Source of the DNA: Anaerolineae bacterium
Lineage (GTDB): Bacteria; Chloroflexota; Anaerolineae; Aggregatilineales; UBA3940
Direction of reading: 5' to 3'
DNA length: 6,222 nucleotides
NCBI GenBank assembly: GCA_016926985.1
Contig: JAFGNO010000014.1
Coordinates: forward strand, 1 to 6,222
The notes beneath the pieces are model-generated. The model ran no database searches. It was not told the DNA's origin and was given only the letters and a program-made list of their open reading frames with translations. Every line of letters starts with the position of its first letter. The stretch's first letter is position 1. Positions 1-5,461 of the stretch are shown in pieces. A program made the position numbers and the translations under genes.

Positions 1-21
1 GGAGAAGGGAGACCGATTAAC

Positions 22-74
22 CCCTCTCCCTGAGGGAGAGGGAAGGTCGCGCAGATGCGCGACCAGGGTGAGGG
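22..74. repeat. Double-hairpin GC-rich intergenic palindrome
   Basis: Two perfect hairpins lie side by side. The first has a 9-bp stem, CCCTCTCCC (22-30) with GGGAGAGGG (34-42), and a TGA loop. The second has an 8-bp stem, GGTCGCGC (45-52) with GCGCGACC (57-64), and an AGAT loop. The flanking AGGGTGAGGG (65-74) can also pair with CCCTCTCCCT (22-31) at 9 of 10 positions, so an alternative fold enclosing the second hairpin is possible. There is no T-tract after either stem, so it is not a standard intrinsic terminator. The sequence style resembles short interspersed palindromic repeats found between genes in many GC-rich genomes. Copy number cannot be judged from this window. Confidence 0.7.
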
Positions 75-224
75 CAAGAGGTAAAACTCACATATTATGC
101 AGGTTTGAATTGTTTCCACCATGAGCCTGTTTCCGCGACAGTGTGGCGCCCCGTCAGCGCGCGTTCTCAGTTCAGGATATAATCATCACACCAATGCCAC
201 CTTCTTAATCTGTGGAGAAGAGAC
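75..224 (+). promoter_or_regulatory. Leader region and probable promoter of the pentapeptide gene
   Basis: A perfect TATAAT -10 box is seen at 178-183. No good -35 hexamer is found 16-19 bp upstream of it and there is no TG extension, so the promoter may need an activator or may be weak. A start near 190 would leave a leader of about 35 nt. The ribosome binding site GGAG (214-217, within GGAGAAGAG) sits 7 nt before the ATG at 225. I see no gene in 1-224. A TAA at 18-20 could close an upstream + strand gene, but only a few codons are visible, so this cannot be decided. Confidence 0.5.
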
Positions 225-1091
225 ATGACCAAGCTGTGCCCACAATGCGAATTCGAACTGCCTTATGACGATGCCAAGTATTGCCCCGAATGCGGCTACA
301 AATTGTTTGATACCGGATCGCTCATCTCCCGCGAGGAGATGTTCGCCCTGGCGCGTGAGTGGGATGGCGAGCGCAGCCTGAAACGTTTTGACCTGTCCCA
401 TGCCGATTTGTCTGGCGCTCAGCTTGGTGGGGTTAATCTCAGCGAATCTAACCTGGCGCGGGCGATCTTGAGCCGCTCCAACCTGGAGAAAGCCGATCTC
501 AGCAAGACGCGCCTTCAGTGGGCTGACCTGCACTGGGCCAACCTGAATGGTGCTGACCTGACCAGCGCCGACCTGCTGGGAGCGCTGCTCTGGTACACGC
601 GCCTGGAAAACGCCCGGCTGGTAGGCACGAACTGCCAGCGCGCCTCGCTGCGCGATGCCCAGCTCCAGCAGGCTGACCTCTCCTGGGCCAATATCCAGTG
701 GGCCGATCTCTCCTGGGCCAATCTGCAAAACGCCAACCTCGGTGCGGTCAACCTGCGTGGTGTCGATTTCAGCGCGGCAAACCTGACCGGAGCCTATCTT
801 GGCGCGCTCTCTCCGGAAGGGGATAAGCGTTCATTAACAGACGCCAATATGATGTGGCAGGTCATCGGGGAGCGGCTGGTCTTTGCCGATATCATGCAGG
901 GGGCTACCCTGCCGGATGGCACGCTTTACGATGGGCGGCTCAACCTTGATGGCGACCGCGAGCGGGCGATGAACACCGGGATTGACGTGGATAATCCCGC
1001 CGCTATGGCTGAATTTTACGGAATCGGCATTGCTGCCTACACAGCCGGGCAAAACTGGGCAAAACAGCATCTTGGGAGGCTTCGCGGGTAA
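225..1091 (+). CDS. Zinc-ribbon pentapeptide-repeat protein
   Basis: This 288-residue protein has no signal peptide or membrane segment, so it should be cytoplasmic. Residues 5-8 (CPQC) and 20-23 (CPEC) form a short zinc ribbon with an 11-residue spacer. From about residue 55 to 194 there is one unbroken run of pentapeptides of the A(D/N)Lxx type. The central residue falls on every fifth position from 57 to 192, giving 28 repeats; it is Leu except Cys137, Ile157 and Phe182. Such arrays fold as a right-handed four-sided beta helix, here about seven coils. Six Trp residues (99, 104, 123, 154, 159, 164) lie in the array, five of them at the same repeat position. The tail (196-288) is not repetitive and carries a PDGTLYDGR segment of a kind I associate with other pentapeptide proteins. 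The molecular role is unknown; a protein- or nucleic-acid-binding scaffold is a reasonable inference. The ATG is supported by a well-placed GGAG, and a terminator follows, so the gene looks monocistronic. Confidence 0.9.
   Translation: MTKLCPQCEFELPYDDAKYCPECGYKLFDTGSLISREEMFALAREWDGERSLKRFDLSHADLSGAQLGGVNLSESNLARAILSRSNLEKADLSKTRLQWADLHWANLNGADLTSADLLGALLWYTRLENARLVGTNCQRASLRDAQLQQADLSWANIQWADLSWANLQNANLGAVNLRGVDFSAANLTGAYLGALSPEGDKRSLTDANMMWQVIGERLVFADIMQGATLPDGTLYDGRLNLDGDRERAMNTGIDVDNPAAMAEFYGIGIAAYTAGQNWAKQHLGRLRG
671..722 (+). repeat. 30-bp near-duplicate inside the pentapeptide array
   Basis: The segment at 671-692 recurs at 701-722 with a single change (GGCTGACCTC versus GGCCGATCTC aside, the TCTCCTGGGCCAAT core is identical). 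A related copy starts at 521. The 30-bp period equals two pentapeptides and encodes the Trp-bearing (A)DLSW(A)N repeats. It suggests recent growth of the array by slippage or unequal exchange. Confidence 0.6.
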
Positions 1092-1119
1092 AAAGGACGC
1101 ATTGACAGGATACTGGTTG

Positions 1120-1154
1120 ATCCGGGAGCCATTCTGGCTGCCGGATTTTTCTTT
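1120..1154 (+). terminator. Rho-independent terminator of the pentapeptide gene
   Basis: The stem is ATCCGG (1120-1125) with CCGGAT (1141-1146), one G-G mismatch, then AGCC (1127-1130) with GGCT (1136-1139). The loop is ATTCT. The stem is followed at once by TTTTTCTTT (1146-1154). It begins 28 bp after the stop codon at 1091, which is the expected place for the end of the upstream transcript, and it separates that gene from the lipoprotein gene. Confidence 0.8.
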
Positions 1155-1165
1155 CCCGACCGGGT

Positions 1166-1212
1166 TTGCTGCCCTGCCGATGCCATGCTACAGTAACATC
1201 CGTTTTCAGGAG
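1166..1212 (+). promoter_or_regulatory. Probable promoter and RBS of the NBR1-Ig/SGNH gene
   Basis: TTGCTG (1166-1171) and TACAGT (1189-1194) are spaced by 17 bp, and TGC directly before the latter makes an extended -10 element. A start near 1201 would give a very short leader that still contains AGGAG (1208-1212), five nt before the ATG at 1218. The hexamers match consensus only in part (3/6 and 4/6). The preceding terminator makes an independent promoter likely. Confidence 0.4.
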
Positions 1213-1217
1213 TAATC

Positions 1218-3602
1218 ATGCGCAGCCAGCTCCCGCGATCAATCGACTCCATCAAACAGTTTGTCCCGGCATCAATTGCGGTGGTGCTGGCATTATTGAC
1301 CCTGCTTTCATGCAGCCTTTTCCGGCCCAACCTTCCCTCTGCTGACATGGAGACACTATCGCCGGAGACCCCCACACCGCCAGCTATACCCACAGCGCAA
1401 GCAACACCGACAGTGACCCACACACCAGCGATGCCTGAAAACCCGGTGGACTGCCTCCCTGACGCGGCGTTTATTGACGACATCACTATCCCTGACAATA
1501 CCGTTCTGGCGCCCGGTGAAACCTTTACCAAGACCTGGCGGATGGAAAACACGGGCACCTGTCACTGGCTGGATGGGTACACCCTGGTCTTTCAGAGTGG
1601 GAGCCGGATGTCAGGCCCGGAGTCGATGCCGCTGCCCTTCATGGTCGAAGCCGGGCTGGCAGCCGATATCTCCATTGATCTGGTTGCGCCATCTGAGCCA
1701 GGTGTCTATGCGGGGCTGTGGCAGCTCCAGGCCCCGGACGGGACATTATTCGGGACGGAGCCTTATGTCCAGATCGTTGTCCAGGAACTGGAAAGCGAGG
1801 CTGGCGACCAGGAAGACTGCGTCTACAGCGCGGCATATGTGGCCGATGTGACCATTCCGGATGACACGGAGATGGAACCGGGCGAGTCATTTACCAAGAC
1901 CTGGCGCATGCAGAACAGCGGCACCTGCGCGTGGGGGGAGGACTACGCGCTGGTTTTCCTGCGCGGCTCGCAGATGAGTGATTCCGGCAGCGTGCCGGTG
2001 CCGTACACCGCCCCTGGCGCTACCGTCGATATCTCGGTGCTCATGACTGCGCCTGACGATGAGGGGATTTACGCTTCTGTGTGGCGTTTGCAGGCTCCCG
2101 ATGGCACGCAGTTTGGCACCGAACCCTACCTGCGCATCGTGGTAAAAACCCCCGGCAGCAGCATCAGTTCCTCAGGCTGTCTGCTGGATGCGTCGCTGGT
2201 TTCCGACGCGATGTCGCCGAGCAGTGCGTCGCTTGAGCCGGGCGATTCGTTCAGCGTCACCTGGCGGCTGCGCAATATCGGCACCTGTTCGTGGGATGTC
2301 AGCTACCAGGTTGCGCAGGTGAGCGGTGCTCGGATGGGGAGTCAATCCGTTTCTCCTGTCCCGTCAGCGGCGCCCGGCAGCACGGTAGCGATCACGGTCA
2401 ACCTGACGGTTCCGGATGCGGGTGGCACGCTCCAGTCGATCTGGCGCCTGCGGGCCCCGGATGGCGCCTGGTTTGGCCCTGACCTTCCCGTGAGCGTTTC
2501 AGGGGACGGCTATGTGCCGGGTGCCGCTTTTATAGCCGATGTCACGATCCCCGATAACTCCCGAATCCAGCCTGGCTCCTCTTTCACCAAGATCTGGCGC
2601 GTGCGCAACAATGGGCTGTATCCCTGGGAAGCGGGCACGCAGCTTGTTTTTCAGCAGGGCGATCAGTTGGGGACATCCGCCATTTCCGTCCCGGCGACTG
2701 CGCCGGGGGCGGTGGTTGATATTTCGCTCACCATGACCGCGCCGTCCGCGCCTGGGTTCTACGTGGGGGTCTGGAAGCTGCGCAGCCCGGCGGGCACCAT
2801 TTTTGGCGAGGCGCTGACCACCACGATTCAGGTTCCCGGGTTCACCCGCTACCAGGACATGCCTTATATCTCCGGGATCAGCGGGCACGCGCGGGCAATT
2901 TTCCATGCCGGGCAGCAGCGGGGGAACCGCGCCAGTGTGTTCTCAAAGGTGGGAGACAGCATCACGTCATCGTGGGACTTTATGATAGCGGTTGGGGATG
3001 GCTATTATCAGCTTGGCAGTTACGAATATCTCCGCCCGGCGATTGAGTATTTCATCGCGGCGACCGCCCGCACCAGCAATTCATTTAACAACCGCTCGCT
3101 GGCAGCTTATGGGGGATGGACCAGCGCCGACCTGCTGGACCCGGCAAAAGCCGATCCGCTGTGCAGCGGTTACGCACCCCTTGAATGCGAGCTGCGCATG
3201 GTCAAACCGGCGGTGGCCCTGATCATGATCGGCACCAATGACCCGATTGACTATGTCGATTTTGGCGCGTATGAGCGCAACCTGCGCCAGATCATCGGGC
3301 TGACGCTCCGCTATGACGTGATCCCGGTGCTGACCACCCTCCCGCATAACACCTACCGTGATGCCGAGAAGCAGAACGAGATCATCAGGCGCCTCGCCCG
3401 TGAATACGATATTCCCTTGCTCGATTACTGGTCGGTGATGGAGACGCTCCCCAACCGGGGGCTTGGCGAGGACTACCTTCACCCGTCAGCCTCGCCAAAC
3501 CCCGCCATTTTTGAGGGGGAGAACCTTCAGTTCGGCTATACCCAGCGCAACCTGACCGCCATCCAGATGCTGGATGCGCTGATGAACCTGGTCCTGCACT
3601 AA
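1218..3602 (+). CDS. Lipoprotein with four NBR1-Ig-like domains and SGNH hydrolase domain
   Basis: This 794-residue protein starts with basic and hydrophobic segments and a lipobox-like LLSC (Cys32), so it is probably exported and lipid-anchored. A Pro/Thr-rich linker (about 45-76) leads to four Ig-like repeats at about 79-189, 201-309, 321-428 and 433-539. Each carries the NBR1-type pattern: a PGxxFxxxW core, a NxGxxxW turn, a (A/E)(P/A)G segment and a final W(R/Q/K)L(Q/R)xPxGxxFG. In eukaryotes the NBR1 four-tryptophan domain is known from autophagy; in bacteria related domains occur in surface proteins and their ligands are mostly unknown. The C-terminal domain (about 545-790) has SGNH-hydrolase blocks: GDS (579-581, Ser581 as nucleophile), a Gly pair at 632-633, GTND (672-675) and DYLH (752-755) as the Asp/His pair. 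SGNH enzymes are esterases, lipases or carbohydrate O-acetyl esterases. Cys649 and Cys657 may form a disulfide. An outer-surface glycan esterase is a fair guess, not shown. The stop overlaps that of the convergent gene by 4 bp. Confidence 0.88.
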   Translation: MRSQLPRSIDSIKQFVPASIAVVLALLTLLSCSLFRPNLPSADMETLSPETPTPPAIPTAQATPTVTHTPAMPENPVDCLPDAAFIDDITIPDNTVLAPGETFTKTWRMENTGTCHWLDGYTLVFQSGSRMSGPESMPLPFMVEAGLAADISIDLVAPSEPGVYAGLWQLQAPDGTLFGTEPYVQIVVQELESEAGDQEDCVYSAAYVADVTIPDDTEMEPGESFTKTWRMQNSGTCAWGEDYALVFLRGSQMSDSGSVPVPYTAPGATVDISVLMTAPDDEGIYASVWRLQAPDGTQFGTEPYLRIVVKTPGSSISSSGCLLDASLVSDAMSPSSASLEPGDSFSVTWRLRNIGTCSWDVSYQVAQVSGARMGSQSVSPVPSAAPGSTVAITVNLTVPDAGGTLQSIWRLRAPDGAWFGPDLPVSVSGDGYVPGAAFIADVTIPDNSRIQPGSSFTKIWRVRNNGLYPWEAGTQLVFQQGDQLGTSAISVPATAPGAVVDISLTMTAPSAPGFYVGVWKLRSPAGTIFGEALTTTIQVPGFTRYQDMPYISGISGHARAIFHAGQQRGNRASVFSKVGDSITSSWDFMIAVGDGYYQLGSYEYLRPAIEYFIAATARTSNSFNNRSLAAYGGWTSADLLDPAKADPLCSGYAPLECELRMVKPAVALIMIGTNDPIDYVDFGAYERNLRQIIGLTLRYDVIPVLTTLPHNTYRDAEKQNEIIRRLAREYDIPLLDYWSVMETLPNRGLGEDYLHPSASPNPAIFEGENLQFGYTQRNLTAIQMLDALMNLVLH
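1452..2834 (+). repeat. Four tandem NBR1-Ig-like repeat modules (coding)
   Basis: Four imperfect units of roughly 107-111 codons start near 1452, 1818, 2178 and 2514. Units 1, 2 and 4 share a start of the form (A/Y)xxD(I/V)TIPD. Units 1 and 2 share FTKTWRM and FGTEPY and look like the most recent duplication. Unit 3 is the most divergent at its start. Units 1-3 each have a Cys before the first strand and a second Cys in the GTCxW turn; unit 4 lacks both. Confidence 0.8.
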
Positions 3603-5254
3603 TCAGGCGCAATCACTTCGTTTAAGAGGATGTCCAGCACTTCAAGCGTTTGCAGGTTGCGGACGTGCATACCCAGGTCGCGCCGCCATGATGATTCGTC
3701 ACTGTCGATGAACCGGTTGTCCGTCGAGGTCAGGTGAGATGTCTCGTCAACGCCATAGCTGGGCAGCCAGTGGGTGGATGCCTGCAAATCCCACAGCGGG
3801 ACATTATATTTTGCGGCAATGCTCCTGATGGCCTCATTGACCGGCCCCACATTACCCAGCGGGGGCACCATGTCCGGCAGCGTGCTCAGGACCGGGATCA
3901 CGCCGTATTCCAGCGACCATTTCACAATGACGTCCAGGTCATACAGATACAGCTCCTCACCGCCTCCCCAGGTGTAATCGCTGCGCAGCATGATGATGGC
4001 AATTGACGGGCGGTGCAGCCGGTATTCGCACACCAGCGGGAATTCCTCCGGCTCGCAGATGCGGGGGTCTGCCCAGAAAGTGCTGAGCACAATGGCGCTG
4101 GAATAGCCTTCGCCTGCGCTTGGGCCCAGCCTCAAAAAGGATCCTTTGAAGTGCTGGATCACCCGTTCAAGATACGCATACTGCCCCAGGACATAGGTGT
4201 TGAGGTCAAATGTTTGCAGGAAACTTTCATTGTAGGTATCCGAATCGCCCACTTTAGAAAAGGCATGGGGGTTGTTCCCCAGCGACTGGCCGAGCGCGTA
4301 GATTGCCCTCAGGTGAGGGCCAACATTGGACAGATGCACCGTGTAGGGAGGCCCTTCGCCGGGAATTGGCCCGACATCCCCGCCCGCCACCGGCGCCGAC
4401 TGGAGGTTCCCGGTTATCACCGTATACCAGGCCGCGATCCATCCCTGCGTGTTGTCATAGGCGACGAGCAGCCAGCTGCTATCTGCATTGCGCTGCTGCA
4501 CGCCTACGGTAGCCAGGACAGGGATCAGCCCAACCTGGTCGAACTCAGTGCCTGGTCCTGATCGCATCCTCAGATAGGCCTGGGTAGTGGCGGTTACCTG
4601 CGCCGCAGGCGGCTGGGCGGTGGGCGGCGGCGCGGTCGGGGAAGGAGTGGGTTGAGATGAACTATTGCCTGGCGTTGGTACGCTGTTCAGGCTCCCGGAG
4701 ATTTCCGTATACCAGGCTGCGATCCAGACTTCTCTTCCTGCATAGGAGACATACAGCCAGTTGGCGGCTTCATTGCGATTGAGTACCGGCACAGTTGTCC
4801 CATACGGGACAAAACCCAGCGCATCATAACTGGTTCCGGGGCCGGATCTCATACGCAGGTCAACCGTTGTGGTGGCGGTAACACCTGATGCCGGGGGAGG
4901 GGGCTGGGGCGGGGAAGATGTGCTGCCGTGAACCGGCAGGCTGCTGACATCGCCGTAGACCGTGGTATACCAGCCTGCAACCCAGCCTTCGATCTGGTTG
5001 TATTCAATGAACAGCCAGTCAGCGGCCTCGTTCCGTCCCTTTGCGGTGAAGATGGTGCCGAAGGGGATCGACCCGATCTGGTCGTACTCGGTGCCCGGTC
5101 CTGAGCGTATTCTCAGGTTGGCAATTGCTCTCGCCTGGAGTTGGCTTAGCGCCTGGTCGCTGCCTGCCTGTATAGCAGACATTGGAATCACCACCAGGGT
5201 CAGCAGGATCACGAGAACGCCGATTCGGATGGCTGTCGATACCGTATGTTTCAT
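3599..5254 (-). CDS. Exported triple-SH3b protein with degenerate SGNH-like domain
   Basis: This 551-residue protein begins with a Sec-type signal peptide: basic start, a hydrophobic stretch (about 11-24) and a likely cut after AIQA (residue 30). The ATG at 5254 is chosen because it gives this signal peptide and has AGG about 8 nt upstream; the frame stays open to an ATG at 5410, but that extension would bury the signal. Three SH3b domains lie at about 41-101, 125-187 and 220-282, each with an LRxRSGPGTxxD start and a W(I/V)AxWYT end, joined by Pro/Ser/Thr-rich linkers. SH3b domains commonly bind cell-wall peptides or glycans. The C-terminal domain (about 305-548) is related to that of the convergent lipoprotein. 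It shares SKVGDS (Ser338), a Cys pair (400, 409), a PLxCExR segment, IPVL(S/T)TLP and the PL(W/L)D region. The GxND block reads LRSD (423-426), so the oxyanion Asn is replaced by Ser, and the DxxH block reads DETSH (503-507). It may be a divergent hydrolase or a binding pseudoenzyme. Confidence 0.85.
   Translation of the reverse strand: MKHTVSTAIRIGVLVILLTLVVIPMSAIQAGSDQALSQLQARAIANLRIRSGPGTEYDQIGSIPFGTIFTAKGRNEAADWLFIEYNQIEGWVAGWYTTVYGDVSSLPVHGSTSSPPQPPPPASGVTATTTVDLRMRSGPGTSYDALGFVPYGTTVPVLNRNEAANWLYVSYAGREVWIAAWYTEISGSLNSVPTPGNSSSQPTPSPTAPPPTAQPPAAQVTATTQAYLRMRSGPGTEFDQVGLIPVLATVGVQQRNADSSWLLVAYDNTQGWIAAWYTVITGNLQSAPVAGGDVGPIPGEGPPYTVHLSNVGPHLRAIYALGQSLGNNPHAFSKVGDSDTYNESFLQTFDLNTYVLGQYAYLERVIQHFKGSFLRLGPSAGEGYSSAIVLSTFWADPRICEPEEFPLVCEYRLHRPSIAIIMLRSDYTWGGGEELYLYDLDVIVKWSLEYGVIPVLSTLPDMVPPLGNVGPVNEAIRSIAAKYNVPLWDLQASTHWLPSYGVDETSHLTSTDNRFIDSDESSWRRDLGMHVRNLQTLEVLDILLNEVIAPD
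4409..5134 (-). repeat. Three tandem SH3b modules with Pro-rich linkers (coding)
   Basis: The three units cover about 5134-4952, 4882-4694 and 4597-4409 on the - strand. Each encodes the same frame of LR(I/M)RSGPGT, a central WL(F/Y/L) and a W(I/V)A(G/A)WYT end. The linkers between them are rich in Pro, Ser, Thr and Ala and are probably flexible wall-spanning spacers. Confidence 0.8.
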
Positions 5255-5313
5255 AGGAAAAACCTGTTCGTAAAATACTGTCATATCTTTTGATAAGTTT
5301 TGTAATATGCTCA

Positions 5314-5342
5314 ATTGTAACTCGTCAGGGTGGTTCTTTAAA
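5314..5342 (-). promoter_or_regulatory. Candidate promoter of the SH3b/SGNH gene
   Basis: On the - strand, TTTAAA (5342-5337, 4/6 match to the -35 consensus) and TACAAT (5319-5314, 5/6 match to the -10) are spaced by 17 bp. A start near 5307 would give a leader of about 50 nt before the ATG at 5254. The position would also exclude the 5410 start codon from the transcript, which agrees with the start chosen for this gene. Confidence 0.42.
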
Positions 5343-5352
5343 GCCAGACCCC

Positions 5353-5378
5353 ATGCAAGCAGAAGGGATTTCTTGCAT
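5353..5378. promoter_or_regulatory. Inverted repeat, possible operator in divergent region
   Basis: ATGCAAG (5353-5359) and CTTGCAT (5372-5378) form a perfect 7-bp inverted repeat with a 12-nt centre. A second dyad, CCATG (5351-5355) and CATGG (5384-5388), overlaps it. It lies between the starts of the SH3b gene and the kinase gene, just upstream of the candidate SH3b promoter, so a transcription factor site acting on either gene is possible. No T-tract follows, so it is not a terminator. Confidence 0.3.
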
Positions 5379-5397
5379 CCCGACATGGCGTCCGCTT

Positions 5398-5450
5398 TTG
5401 GCAAATCCATTCATGGAGTAAACTTACCCGACAGGGCATTAGTTCGGAGG
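5398..5450 (+). promoter_or_regulatory. Candidate promoter and RBS of the kinase gene
   Basis: TTGGCA (5398-5403, 5/6 match to a -35) is followed after 15 bp by TAAACT (5419-5424, 4/6 match to a -10); the short spacer makes this weak. The ribosome binding site GGAGG (5446-5450) lies 11 nt before the GTG at 5462 and is the main support for that start. Confidence 0.3.
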
Positions 5451-5461
5451 GCAGCAGCAAC

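Noticed and set aside
186..728. Long open frame opposite the pentapeptide gene
   Set aside because: Its protein is a five-residue repeat in the same period as the sense array, as expected when a 15-bp periodic coding sequence is read backwards. It has no credible start signal.
225..1091. Qnr-like gyrase-protection protein
   Set aside because: Qnr-type proteins lack an N-terminal zinc ribbon and normally have loops in the repeat array. A shared fold is not enough for that assignment.
1102..1107. Perfect TTGACA as a -35 box
   Set aside because: No -10-like hexamer lies 15-19 bp downstream, and the terminator hairpin begins at 1120, so a transcript from here would be stopped.
982..1215. Small + strand open frame across the end of the pentapeptide gene
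   Set aside because: It overlaps the real gene and runs through the terminator stem. Its protein shows no recognisable pattern.
1037..1558. - strand open frame over the lipoprotein gene start
   Set aside because: It is antisense to the signal peptide and linker, crosses the intergenic region with its terminator, and encodes nothing recognisable.
4013..4561. + strand open frame of 182 codons opposite the SH3b/SGNH gene
   Set aside because: It lies wholly antisense to a well-supported coding region and shows no domain pattern or ribosome binding site.
5255..5410. 52-residue N-terminal extension of the SH3b protein
   Set aside because: It would place the signal peptide inside the protein. The ATG at 5254 has its own AGG, and the best - strand promoter candidate lies within the extension.
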